This document shows, piece after piece, positions 8,987 to 17,392 of a DNA stretch of 64,000 bases; within the stretch, counting starts at the first letter, position 1; the number at the start of each line of letters is the position of its first letter. Origin of the DNA: Streptomyces sp. NBC_01465 (GTDB lineage Bacteria > Actinomycetota > Actinomycetes > Streptomycetales > Streptomycetaceae); the NCBI RefSeq assembly GCF_036227325.1, contig NZ_CP109467.1, positions 4,154,001 through 4,218,000 on the forward strand, written 5' to 3'. The translations under genes were made by a program, and so were the position numbers. The notes beneath the pieces were generated by a model. It was given only the letters and a program-made list of their open reading frames with translations. It was not told the DNA's origin and ran no database searches.

Positions 8987-10429
8987 CCGAATGCCAACGA
9001 AGACAATCCCAGTGCCCTGAGCCAGGTGCAGCACCGTGCGGTCAGTGAACTGCTGCGGGTGTCCCCGGTCGCCGACGACCTCGCCCGCCGTTTCCAGGAG
9101 GCCGGGTTCAGCCTCGCGCTGGTCGGTGGCTCGGTCAGGGACGCGCTGCTCGGCCGGCTCGGCAATGACCTGGACTTCACGACCGATGCGCGGCCCGAGG
9201 ACGTACTGAAGATCGTCCGGCCGTGGGCGGACTCGGTGTGGGAGGTCGGGATCGCCTTCGGGACGGTGGGCTGCCAGAAGCAGAGCTACCAGATCGAGGT
9301 CACGACGTACCGGTCCGAGGCGTACGACCGGACCTCGCGCAAGCCCGAGGTGTCCTACGGCGACTCCATCGAGGAAGACCTGGTCCGCCGGGACTTCACC
9401 GTCAACGCGATGGCTGTCGCGCTGCCGGAGAAGGAGTTCATCGATCCGCACAACGGGCTCGGGGACCTTGCCGGGAAGGTCTTGCGTACGCCGGGCACCC
9501 CGGAGGACTCGTTCTCCGACGACCCTCTGCGCATGATGCGGGCGGCACGCTTCGCCGCGCAGCTGGACTTCGAGGTGGCCCCCGAGGTCGTCGCCGCGAT
9601 GACGGCGATGGCCGACCGCATCGAGATCGTCTCGGCCGAGCGAGTGCGTGACGAGCTCAACAAGCTGCTGCTGTCGGAGAATCCGCGCAAGGGGCTCGCG
9701 CTGCTCGTCGACACGGGTCTTGCCGCGTACGTCCTGCCCGAGCTTCCCGAGCTCCGGCTGGAGAGTGACGAACACCACCGTCACAAGGACGTCTACGAGC
9801 ACTCCCTGACCGTGCTTGAGCAGGCCATCGACCTGGAGAAGGACGGGCCCGACCTGGTGCTGCGGCTGGCTGCGCTGCTGCATGACATCGGCAAGCCGAA
9901 GACCCGCCGCTTCGAGCAGGACGGCCGCGTCTCCTTCCACCACCACGAGGTGGTGGGGGCGAAGCTGACCAAGAAGCGCATGACCGCGCTCAAGTACTCC
10001 AACGACATGGTCAAGGACGTCACCAAGCTGGTCGAGCTGCACCTGCGGTTCCACGGCTACGGGACCGGGGAGTGGACCGATTCCGCCGTACGACGGTACG
10101 TGCGCGATGCGGGGCCGCTGCTGGAGCGGCTGCACAAGCTGACCCGCTCGGACTGCACCACGCGCAACAAGCGCAAGGCGAACGCCCTGTCGCGGGCGTA
10201 CGACGGGCTCGAGGAACGGATCGCGCAGCTGCAGGAGCAGGAGGAGCTGGACTCGATCCGGCCCGACCTGGACGGCAACCAGATCATGGAGATTCTGGGG
10301 GTCAGCCCCGGGCCTGTGATCGGCAACGCGTACAAGTTCCTGCTGGAGCTGCGGCTGGAGAACGGGCCGATGGAGCATGAGGCGGCGGTTGCGGCGCTCA
10401 AGGAGTGGTGGGCCGCGCAGCAGGGCTGA
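8984..10429 (+). CDS. cca: CCA tRNA nucleotidyltransferase with HD domain
   Basis: Adds or repairs the CCA end of tRNAs. The class II nucleotidyltransferase head is at residues 40-170 (LVGGSVRD, then DLDFTTDA with the metal-binding Asp pair). An RNA-binding neck follows, then an HD phosphohydrolase domain around HDIGKPKTRRF. At 481 residues it matches actinobacterial enzymes sometimes called PcnA. The GTG at 8984 gives the conserved MPNANEDNPSALSQVQ start; longer in-frame readings upstream lack family similarity. It is divergent from the DUF6049-like gene. The mutT4-type Nudix gene found at this junction in mycobacteria is absent. Confidence 0.95.
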   Translation: MPNANEDNPSALSQVQHRAVSELLRVSPVADDLARRFQEAGFSLALVGGSVRDALLGRLGNDLDFTTDARPEDVLKIVRPWADSVWEVGIAFGTVGCQKQSYQIEVTTYRSEAYDRTSRKPEVSYGDSIEEDLVRRDFTVNAMAVALPEKEFIDPHNGLGDLAGKVLRTPGTPEDSFSDDPLRMMRAARFAAQLDFEVAPEVVAAMTAMADRIEIVSAERVRDELNKLLLSENPRKGLALLVDTGLAAYVLPELPELRLESDEHHRHKDVYEHSLTVLEQAIDLEKDGPDLVLRLAALLHDIGKPKTRRFEQDGRVSFHHHEVVGAKLTKKRMTALKYSNDMVKDVTKLVELHLRFHGYGTGEWTDSAVRRYVRDAGPLLERLHKLTRSDCTTRNKRKANALSRAYDGLEERIAQLQEQEELDSIRPDLDGNQIMEILGVSPGPVIGNAYKFLLELRLENGPMEHEAAVAALKEWWAAQQG

Positions 10430-10434
10430 GTCAT

Positions 10435-10448
10435 GTTTCACGTGAAAC
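10435..10448. other. parS site 2
   Basis: Exact GTTTCACGTGAAAC five bases after the CCA-adding gene stop. It lies in the convergent intergenic space and is followed 32 bp later by a second copy, making a parS doublet. Confidence 0.95.
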
Positions 10449-10470
10449 ATGACCGGGCGACGGCATGCCG

Positions 10471-10504
10471 GAGGGGCGGTGTTTCACGTGAAACACCGCC
10501 CCTC
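10471..10504. terminator. Perfect 34-bp palindrome with parS site 3 at its centre
   Basis: Two 17-base arms pair without a mismatch; parS occupies the central 10481-10494. It lies between convergent genes ending at 10429 and 10517. The GC-rich outer arms could act as a bidirectional terminator, although there is no unpaired loop in the DNA palindrome and no U tract. Extension of parS beyond its 14-bp core is clear from sequence; the terminator role is inferred. Confidence 0.8.
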
Positions 10505-10516
10505 CGTGTGCGCGGA

Positions 10517-11008
10517 CTACTTCTTGTAGTCCGCGAGGCAGAGCGTGAAGGAGTCCTTGCCGCTCTCGCGGTACTGCGAGTACTTCGTGCGGTCGCAGTC
10601 CCCCGAGCCGTCCTTCTTCTCGGCAACCTTGTATTTGGCCTTGGCGTCGCCGCAGTCCACGACCTCAAGATCCGGGTCAGTGGCGCTGTCCGGGTTGCTG
10701 ATGCTCATGCAGTCGCCGACCTTGGCGGTGTCCGCGTCGTCGCGGCTCGCGACCCAGCCGACTATCGCCATGATCGCGACGATTACAACAAGGCCGATGG
10801 TCTTGAACCTCTTGAACGCGCTGGGTCGTGTCGGCGTACCCATGGGCGCCTGCGGAATCGGGCCACCCTGGTTCATGTAGGGCGACTGCTGCGGCGGGAC
10901 CCCCGGCTGCTGCTGGCCGTACGGGTTGCCGCCCTGGGGCTGCTGGCCGTATGGGTTGGCGGGCTGCTGCGCGTACGGGTTCTGGCCCTGCGGCGGCGGT
11001 GTGGACAT
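10517..11008 (-). CDS. Small membrane protein with Gly/Gln/Tyr-rich N-terminus (LppU/SCO3897-like)
   Basis: Product of 163 residues. Residues 1-60 are a Pro/Gln/Tyr/Gly-rich cytoplasmic tail with repeated NPYGQQ units. A single helix (TIGLVVIVAIMAIVGWVAS) follows, then an extracytoplasmic domain with three to four cysteines (VGDCMSI, VVDCGDAKAKY, SGDCDRTKY, TLCLADY), a spacing typical of the LppU-type secreted fold. ATG start at 11008. Function unknown; the cysteine pattern suggests disulphide bonds outside the cell. It converges on the CCA-adding gene across the parS doublet. Confidence 0.8.
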   Translation of the reverse strand: MSTPPPQGQNPYAQQPANPYGQQPQGGNPYGQQQPGVPPQQSPYMNQGGPIPQAPMGTPTRPSAFKRFKTIGLVVIVAIMAIVGWVASRDDADTAKVGDCMSISNPDSATDPDLEVVDCGDAKAKYKVAEKKDGSGDCDRTKYSQYRESGKDSFTLCLADYKK

Positions 11009-11120
11009 GGTGGAGGTCCCCCTAGGAAAGGCGCACTGGCGCGTCGTTGACGCCCGTAAGTTACCGGGCCCATTCGGGGTTACTGATACCTGGAGGGGCT
11101 CTGTGGCTTTGATGTGACAC

Positions 11121-12377
11121 TTACGCGCGGCGAAAGCGGGCCATAAGTGCAGCAACTGCCGCGTAGATGAAGGCAACTGTGACGACGAGCGGGACCGATT
11201 TCCCGTCGGGCGGGAGCATCAGTGCCGCCACCGCCGCTGCTCCCACGAAGGCGACGTTGAAGAGGACGTCGTAGAGGGAGAAGACGCGGCCCCGATAGGC
11301 GTCGTCGACCGAGGACTGGACCACCGTGTCCGTGGAGATCTTCGCGCCCTGGGTGACCAGGCCCAGGACGAACGCGGCGACCAGCATCGGCACGGGCTCG
11401 AAGGGCAGGCCGAGTGCCGGTTCCAGTACGGCCGCCGAACCCGCGCAGACCGCGATCCAGCCGTACGGGCCGAATCGGCCCACCGCCCAAGGGGTCACCA
11501 CCGCCGCGACGAAGAATCCCGCGCCCGAGATCCCGAGCGCGAGGCCGAGAAGCGCCAGGCCGTCGGACTCGTCCGTGGTCCACGCGTACCGGCACAGCAT
11601 CAGCACCATCACCGTCAGCGCTCCGTAGCAGAAGCGCATCAGCGTCATCGCGGCCAGCGCGCGGGACGCCGGGCGGCGTTCGGCGAGGTGGCGGACGCCG
11701 GCGGCCAGGCCCTGCGCCGTGGAGGCCAGAGCGGCGGCCAGGCGGGGCTGGAGCAACTCCTGGTCGGGGCCGAGGAGTTCGCGGGACATCCGGAGCGAGG
11801 ACAGCGCTGCACAGAGGTACAGGAGGGCGCCCAGCAGCACCACGGCGGCGTCGGAGTCCGCGGCCAGCACCCGTACGGCCAGGGCCAGTCCGCCGCCGAG
11901 GGTCGCGGCGAGGGTGCCCGCCGTAGGGGAGAGGGAGTTGGCGATGACGAGCCGGCCGGGATCGACGACGCGGGGCAGCGCGGCCGAAAGACCGGACAGG
12001 ACAAAGCGGTTGACCGCGGTGACGCTCAGGGCCGAGGCGTAGAAGAGCCAGTCGGGGGCGGAGGCGACGATCAGCAGGGCCGTGCCCGTCGCCATGGCGG
12101 CCCGCAGCAGATTTCCGTAGAGGAAGACCTGGCGGCGCTGCCAGCGGTCCAGGAGGACGCCGGCGAACGGGCCGATCAGGGAGTACGGGAGGAGCAGGAC
12201 CGCCATCGCGGAGGCGATGGCGGCGGGAGAGGTCTGCTTCTCGGGGGAGAAGACCACATAGGTGGCGAGCGCTACCTGGTAGACGCCGTCGGCCGACTGG
12301 GAGAGCAGCCGAAGCGCCAGCAGCCGCCGGAATCCGGACAGACGCAGCAGTACGCGCAGATCACGGACGACGGCCAT
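11121..12377 (-). CDS. MFS transporter
   Basis: Major facilitator superfamily protein of about 418 residues with twelve hydrophobic segments. The N-terminal half has the loop GPFAGVLLDRWQRRQVFLYGN between helices 2 and 3, typical of drug:H+ antiporter-type efflux carriers. The start is taken at ATG 12377 (MAVVRDLRVLLRLSGF); a GTG five codons upstream is an alternative, and neither has a strong ribosome site. The substrate is not predictable. It lies just downstream of the inositol synthase gene on the same strand, separated by 78 bp. Confidence 0.85.
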   Translation of the reverse strand: MAVVRDLRVLLRLSGFRRLLALRLLSQSADGVYQVALATYVVFSPEKQTSPAAIASAMAVLLLPYSLIGPFAGVLLDRWQRRQVFLYGNLLRAAMATGTALLIVASAPDWLFYASALSVTAVNRFVLSGLSAALPRVVDPGRLVIANSLSPTAGTLAATLGGGLALAVRVLAADSDAAVVLLGALLYLCAALSSLRMSRELLGPDQELLQPRLAAALASTAQGLAAGVRHLAERRPASRALAAMTLMRFCYGALTVMVLMLCRYAWTTDESDGLALLGLALGISGAGFFVAAVVTPWAVGRFGPYGWIAVCAGSAAVLEPALGLPFEPVPMLVAAFVLGLVTQGAKISTDTVVQSSVDDAYRGRVFSLYDVLFNVAFVGAAAVAALMLPPDGKSVPLVVTVAFIYAAVAALMARFRRA

Positions 12378-12455
12378 AGCCGCAAGGGTCACATACGGAG
12401 AGGGTCCCCGGGCGGATTGCCCGGGGACCCTCAACGATCAGTCGGTGGTGGAGCT

Positions 12456-13538
12456 TTAGCGCTCGACCTCGCCCTTGATGAACTTCTCGACGTTCTCGAA
12501 GGCCTCGTCGTCGAAGTACTGAACCGGCGGGGACTTCATGAAGTACGAGGACGCGGAGAGGATCGGGCCGCCGATGCCGCGGTCCTTGGCGATCTTCGCG
12601 GCGCGCACGGCGTCGATGATGACACCCGCGGAGTTCGGGGAGTCCCACACCTCGAGCTTGTACTCGAGGTTCAGCGGGACGTCGCCGAAGGCGCGGCCCT
12701 CGAGGCGGACGTACGCCCACTTGCGGTCGTCGAGCCAGGCCACGTAGTCCGACGGACCGATGTGGACGTTGTTCTCGCCCAGCTCGCGGTCGCGGATCTG
12801 CGAGGTGACGGCCTGCGTCTTCGAGATCTTCTTGGACTCGAGGCGGTCACGCTCGAGCATGTTCTTGAAGTCCATGTTGCCGCCGACGTTCAGCTGCATG
12901 GTGCGCTCGAGGCGGACACCGCGGTCTTCGAAGAGCTTGGCCATCACGCGGTGCGTGATGGTGGCGCCGACCTGCGACTTGATGTCGTCGCCGACGATCG
13001 GGACGCCCGCCTCGGTGAACTTGTCCGCCCACTCCTTGGTGCCGGCGATGAAGACCGGAAGCGCGTTGACGAAGGCGACCTTGGCGTCGATGGCGCACTG
13101 CGCGTAGAACTTCGCAGCGACCTCGGAACCGACGGGCAGGTAGCAGACGAGGACGTCGACCTGCTGGTCCTTGAGGACCTGGACGACGTCGACGGGGGCC
13201 TCGGAGGACTCCTCGATCGTCATGCGGTAGTACTTGCCGAGACCATCGTGCGTGTGACCGCGCTGGACCGTGATGCCCTTGTTCGGGACGTCACAGATCT
13301 TGATGGTGTTGTTCTCGCTGGCACCGATGGCGTCCGAGAGGTCGAGGCCGACCTTCTTCGCGTCGACATCGAAGGCGGCGACGAACTCGACGTCACCCAC
13401 GTGGTAGTCGCCGAACTGGACGTGCATCAGACCCGGCACCTTGGCCTTGGGGTCAGCGTCCTTGTAGTACTCGACGCCCTGGACCAGCGAGGCGGCGCAG
13501 TTGCCCACGCCGACGATGGCTACGCGAACCGAACCCAT
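12456..13538 (-). CDS. ino1: myo-Inositol-1-phosphate synthase
   Basis: Converts glucose-6-phosphate to inositol-3-phosphate using NAD, the first step towards phosphatidylinositol and mycothiol. The 360-residue protein starts at ATG 13538 with GGGAG upstream and opens with the Rossmann segment [18 protein letters not shown]. Later conserved parts are [34 protein letters not shown] and the catalytic region GGNMDFKNM. The length is that of the short prokaryotic form. A PadR regulator lies 58 bp upstream on the same strand, so co-transcription is possible. Confidence 0.95.
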   Translation of the reverse strand: MGSVRVAIVGVGNCAASLVQGVEYYKDADPKAKVPGLMHVQFGDYHVGDVEFVAAFDVDAKKVGLDLSDAIGASENNTIKICDVPNKGITVQRGHTHDGLGKYYRMTIEESSEAPVDVVQVLKDQQVDVLVCYLPVGSEVAAKFYAQCAIDAKVAFVNALPVFIAGTKEWADKFTEAGVPIVGDDIKSQVGATITHRVMAKLFEDRGVRLERTMQLNVGGNMDFKNMLERDRLESKKISKTQAVTSQIRDRELGENNVHIGPSDYVAWLDDRKWAYVRLEGRAFGDVPLNLEYKLEVWDSPNSAGVIIDAVRAAKIAKDRGIGGPILSASSYFMKSPPVQYFDDEAFENVEKFIKGEVER

Positions 13539-13596
13539 TCCGGTGGCTCCCTGTGTGATTTCAGTGGATGAGGGCCTGCTGACTGCAGGGCCTCGC

Positions 13597-14274
13597 TTAC
13601 TTGGTGTCTTCGGACGGATCCGGCGGGGTGGCACCCCGGTGCCGGGGCAGGCCGCCCGCATCTCCTGATGTGTCCTGCTGAGCAGCGCCGGCGTCGGGGG
13701 ATCGTCGCTGATCCCGGCCCGCCCGCTCGCTCTCGATGAGCTCGTTCAGCCAGCGCACTTCGCGCTCCACGGACTCCATGCCGTGCCGCTGCAGCTCAAG
13801 TGTGTAGTCGTCCAGGCGCTCGCGAGTCCGGGTCAGAGAGGCGCGCATCTTCTCCAGGCGCTCCTCGAGACGGCTGCGACGGCCCTCGAGCACCCGCATC
13901 CGCACTTCACGCTCCGTCTGCCCGAAGAAGGCGAAACGGGCTGCGAAGTGCTCGTCTTCCCAGGTGTCGGGACCGGTGTGCGAGAGCAGCTCCTCGAAGT
14001 GCTCCTTGCCGTCGGCCGTCAACCTGTAGACGATCTTGGCGCGGCGCCCTGCGAGTGAAGCGGCGAGTGCGTCCTCAGGGGCACTTCCCGGTTCCTCGAT
14101 CAACCAGCCGTTGGCGACCAGCGTCTTGAGGCACGGGTAGAGGGTCCCGTAGCTGAAGGCCCTGAAGACCCCCAGCGAGGTGTTCAGCCGCTTGCGCAGC
14201 TCATAGCCGTGCATCGGGGACTCGCGGAGCAGGCCGAGTACGGCGAATTCGAGGATGCCTGAGCGTCTGCTCAT
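13597..14274 (-). CDS. PadR-family transcriptional regulator
   Basis: Winged-helix repressor of 225 residues. The N-terminal PadR domain (residues 1-100) begins [31 protein letters not shown] long coiled-coil dimerisation region with Arg/Glu-rich helices follows ([21 protein letters not shown]), then a disordered tail. ATG 14274 is preceded by GAGGG. A long perfect inverted repeat 48-78 bp upstream is the probable autoregulatory operator. The gene is divergent from the class A PBP gene, so it may also control it; ino1 downstream could be in the same transcript. The inducing signal is unknown. Confidence 0.9.
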   Translation of the reverse strand: MSRRSGILEFAVLGLLRESPMHGYELRKRLNTSLGVFRAFSYGTLYPCLKTLVANGWLIEEPGSAPEDALAASLAGRRAKIVYRLTADGKEHFEELLSHTGPDTWEDEHFAARFAFFGQTEREVRMRVLEGRRSRLEERLEKMRASLTRTRERLDDYTLELQRHGMESVEREVRWLNELIESERAGRDQRRSPDAGAAQQDTSGDAGGLPRHRGATPPDPSEDTK

Positions 14275-14321
14275 CCCTCGCCCCCTCCGCCTGTCGCTGA
14301 ACGCATCGAAGTCTTTATGCC

Positions 14322-14352
14322 GTGCTGATGTATCGAGTCGATACATCAGCAC
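14322..14352. promoter_or_regulatory. PadR-type operator (15-base arms, 1-base centre)
   Basis: A perfect inverted repeat with 15-base arms around one central G. Its core contains ATGT and ACAT separated by eleven bases, the usual PadR arrangement (ATGT...ACAT). It sits between the divergent padR and PBP genes, closer to padR, and is the most striking palindrome of this intergenic region. Binding by the adjacent regulator is inferred. Confidence 0.75.
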
Positions 14353-14489
14353 GATAGAACGGCCTTCCGGCTGGGGCAAGGGGGGTCATCGTGAACGGCG
14401 TCACATCACCAATTCGCAGCAGGCAACTTGCCTGATTTGGGGTGAACATCGGCACTCGGCAGGTTTTGACCGTGCGTAGTGTGTGCGCC

Positions 14490-14615
14490 ATGCAGACCAC
14501 AGGGAACCGAGTGACGCCTGGGGGCGTCAGCTGTCTCGGAACCAAGAGGTCCGTATGTCGGGGGGACCGGAACTCAACTGCCGCTTCCAGGCGATCTCGC
14601 CTGCCCGAGGAGTAG
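14490..14615 (+). CDS. Possible upstream short ORF (41 codons) before the PBP gene
   Basis: Runs from ATG 14490 to TAG 14613-14615 and ends seven bases before the PBP ATG, in a different frame. Its last codons (GAG GAG) form the PBP ribosome site. TAGTGT ends seven bases before this ATG, the spacing expected for a leaderless start. The translation (MQTTGNRVTPGGVSC...) resembles nothing I know. It may be a leader peptide coupling translation, or chance. Confidence 0.25.
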   Translation: MQTTGNRVTPGGVSCLGTKRSVCRGDRNSTAASRRSRLPEE

Positions 14616-14622
14616 TCGTTCG

Positions 14623-17301
14623 ATGAGCGAGCACCGTCGCAAACCGCCACAGCCGCAGGGTGGCGGTCGCGCCGCGGACAGGCGGGCTGCGCCGCAGCCC
14701 TCCGGCCGCCGCGCGGCACCTACGAGGTCCGCCCCCACCGGGTCGCCCTCCGGTTCGTACGGCGAGGAGCGTCCGTACGGCGGCCGCGCCGAAGCCAGGC
14801 GTGCCGCCCAGCGGGGTGGAGGCGGCGGCAGCCGCAGGCGCGGCGCACCCGAGGGCGGTCCTCAGGGGCCGAACGGGCCCGGAGGCCGTGGTGGTGGCCG
14901 CCGTGGTGGCGGCGGTGGCGGGCGCGGGGACGGTTTCGACGGTCCCGCAGGGCGCGGGCGCCGTCCGTCCAAGAAGCGGATGATCGACTATCCGAGGGCC
15001 AACAAGTACGGCTGGCGGCGCTGGATGCCGTCCTGGAAGCTCGTGACGGGCACCTGCATCGGCTTCACCGGCGTGCTGCTGGGTGCGGCCACGATCGCGT
15101 ACGCCATGGTGAGCGTCCCGAACGTCGCGAAGACGGCCACCGCCCAGAACAACGTCTACTACTGGGCCGACGGCAGCCAGATGGTCGCGACCGGTGGCGA
15201 GGTCAACCGCCAGATCATTCCGTACGACCAGATTCCCAAGGAGATGCGGTTCGCCGTCATGTCCGCGGAGAACAAGACCTTCGAGACGGACAGCGGCATC
15301 GACCCGCAGGGCATCGCGCGCGCGCTTCTCAACATGGCCAAGGGGGGCGAGACCCAGGGCGGGTCGACGATCACCCAGCAGTACGTGAAGAACGCGCAGC
15401 TCGACGACCAGTCGCAGACGATCAGCCGCAAGTTCAAAGAGCTCTTCATCTCCATCAAGGTCGGGACGACCAGGGACAAGAAGGAGATCATGGCCGGGTA
15501 CCTGAACACCGCGTACTACGGTCGTGGTGCTTACGGGATCCAGGCCGCGGCGCGGACGTACTTCCACACGGACGCCAAGAAGCTGAACGTGAGCCAGTGC
15601 GCCTTCCTGTCCTCGCTGCTCAAGGGCGCCACGTACTACGACCCGGCGGGCAACCCCGGGATCGACACGGAGGCGTCCGCCGAGCACAACACGATCAGGG
15701 TCACGGCGCGATGGAAGTGGACCCTCGACGAGATGGTCAAGGACGAGCGCATCAGCGCCGAGGACCGGGCCAAATACAAGACGCTGCCGCACGTCGACGG
15801 GCTGAAGAAGAACGCGCAGCTCAGCGGGCAGACCGGCTACCTGGTCGACCTCGCCAAGTCGTACGTCCAGAAGACCACCAAGATCTCGGCCAACGACCTC
15901 AGCAAGGGCGGGTACCAGATCTACACGACCTTCGACAAGAAGAAGGTCGAAGACCTGGAGGCAGCGGTCAAGAAGGTCCGCAAGGAAAAGAGCGACCCCA
16001 AGCGCGCCGAGGACAAGTACGTCCAGTTCGGCGGTGCCTCGGTGGATGTGAAGTCCGGCGCGATCGTCGCGATCTACGGCGGCGAGAACGCCACCACGCA
16101 CTTCACCAACAACGCAGACGTGACCGGTGCTCAGGTCGGCTCGACCTTCAAGCCCTTCGTGCTCGCGGCTGCACTCCGGGACGGAAAGCGCGACCCGGAC
16201 GACGGCTCCAAGCGGACCATCGTGTCGACGAAGAGTCTCTACAGCGGCAAGAACGACCTGAAGATCAAGAACTACGACGGCAGCATCTGGGAGGACAAGG
16301 ACGGCAAGGAATGGCTGCAGGAGAACGACGACAAGCAGTCGGTCGGCAGGGCTCCTGACTACGCCATCGACCTGCGTGAGGCCATGCGGGAGTCGGTCAA
16401 CTCGGCTTTCGTACAGCTCGGCATGGACGTGGGAACCGACAAGGTGAAGCAGGCGGCCGTAGACGCCGGCCTGACGGACGACCGGACCACCATGGCCAGC
16501 GACAGCGTCCCGTCCTTCTCCATCGGTACGTCCAGCCCCAGCGCCATCCGCATGGCCGGTGCGTACAGCACCTTCGCCAACAACGGCCAGCAGAACGAGC
16601 CGTTCTCCGTCAAGAGGGTCGCCCAGGACGGAGTGGACGTCTACAACCACGAGACGAAGACGAAGTCCGCCTTCTCCTCCGCGATCGCCAGCAACGTCAC
16701 CGACGTACTGAAGACCGTGGTCGACAAGGGCACCGGCACCTCTGCCCAGCTTCCGGACGGCCGGGAGGTCGCAGGCAAGACCGGTACCACTGACGAGAAC
16801 AAGTCCGCCTGGTTCGTCGGCTACACCCCGCAGTTGTCGACCGCCATCGACATGTACCGGCTGGACGACACCCACAAGGTCTCCGGGTTCCAGAAGATGT
16901 ACGGCACCTTCGGCAAGGACAAGATCCACGGTGCCTCGTTCCCCGCGGAGATCTGGCACGACTACATGACGAAGGCGATGGCCGGCCAGCCGGAGCTTTC
17001 GTTCCCGTCGGCCGAGGATCTCGGTGAGGTCGTCTACGGCGGTGGCCTGTCGAGCCCCGAGCCGACGCCGACCATCGTCCCGACGCCCACCCCCTCGCCG
17101 ACGCCGTCGATCCCGACCCCGTCCTTCACGCCGACGCCGACGCCGACCCCCACCTCCAGCTGCAGCAAGTGGGATTGGACCTGCAACGGCAACAGCACCA
17201 CGCCCACGCCCTCGGCCACCACGAGCAGTCCGGGGAACAACGGCGGCAGCAACGGGAACGGCAACGGAGGAACCGGCGTCTTCGGTGGGACGACCGGCTA
17301 G
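14623..17301 (+). CDS. Class A (bifunctional) penicillin-binding protein
   Basis: Polymerises and cross-links peptidoglycan at the outer membrane face. Of 892 residues, 1-135 are an Arg/Pro/Gly-rich cytoplasmic tail and the membrane anchor is near 138-162. The GT51 transglycosylase domain follows (SAENKTFETDSGIDPQGI, GGSTITQQYVKN). The transpeptidase has SxxK at S507-K510 (STFK), SxN at 591 (SVN) and KTG at 719. The C-terminus is a long Pro/Thr repeat linker with a short two-cysteine segment (CSKWDWTC) and a Gly/Asn-rich end. All catalytic motifs are present. ATG 14623 has GAGGAG upstream. Confidence 0.95.
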   Translation: MSEHRRKPPQPQGGGRAADRRAAPQPSGRRAAPTRSAPTGSPSGSYGEERPYGGRAEARRAAQRGGGGGSRRRGAPEGGPQGPNGPGGRGGGRRGGGGGGRGDGFDGPAGRGRRPSKKRMIDYPRANKYGWRRWMPSWKLVTGTCIGFTGVLLGAATIAYAMVSVPNVAKTATAQNNVYYWADGSQMVATGGEVNRQIIPYDQIPKEMRFAVMSAENKTFETDSGIDPQGIARALLNMAKGGETQGGSTITQQYVKNAQLDDQSQTISRKFKELFISIKVGTTRDKKEIMAGYLNTAYYGRGAYGIQAAARTYFHTDAKKLNVSQCAFLSSLLKGATYYDPAGNPGIDTEASAEHNTIRVTARWKWTLDEMVKDERISAEDRAKYKTLPHVDGLKKNAQLSGQTGYLVDLAKSYVQKTTKISANDLSKGGYQIYTTFDKKKVEDLEAAVKKVRKEKSDPKRAEDKYVQFGGASVDVKSGAIVAIYGGENATTHFTNNADVTGAQVGSTFKPFVLAAALRDGKRDPDDGSKRTIVSTKSLYSGKNDLKIKNYDGSIWEDKDGKEWLQENDDKQSVGRAPDYAIDLREAMRESVNSAFVQLGMDVGTDKVKQAAVDAGLTDDRTTMASDSVPSFSIGTSSPSAIRMAGAYSTFANNGQQNEPFSVKRVAQDGVDVYNHETKTKSAFSSAIASNVTDVLKTVVDKGTGTSAQLPDGREVAGKTGTTDENKSAWFVGYTPQLSTAIDMYRLDDTHKVSGFQKMYGTFGKDKIHGASFPAEIWHDYMTKAMAGQPELSFPSAEDLGEVVYGGGLSSPEPTPTIVPTPTPSPTPSIPTPSFTPTPTPTPTSSCSKWDWTCNGNSTTPTPSATTSSPGNNGGSNGNGNGGTGVFGGTTG

Positions 17302-17321
17302 CAGCCGGTCACCCCGTCGCT

Positions 17322-17357
17322 CCAGGGCCGTCGCAGCAGCAGCTGCGACGGCCCTGG
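17322..17357 (+). terminator. Rho-independent-type hairpin after the PBP gene
   Basis: Perfect 16-base stem with an AGCA loop, starting 20 bases after the PBP stop. There is no U-run, as is common for Streptomyces terminators. It also means the next gene needs its own promoter or read-through. Confidence 0.75.
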
Positions 17358-17392
17358 CCGTTCCCACAGCGGCGTACGGCAGGATGTGGGCC

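Larger units (their letters stand above)
14275..14622. other. Divergent intergenic region between padR and the PBP gene
   Basis: 348 bp holding the PadR-type operator (14322-14352), a TAGTGT hexamer at 14477-14482 that could serve as a -10 element for the rightward transcript, and a 41-codon upstream ORF that ends just before the PBP start. The PBP ribosome site GAGGAG overlaps the end of that short ORF. Confidence 0.6.

Noticed and set aside
17024..17392. An N-terminal extension of the glycosyltransferase overlapping the PBP gene
   Set aside because: It would overlap the PBP C-terminus and the terminator at 17322; residues there are compositional shadow of the Pro/Thr linker.
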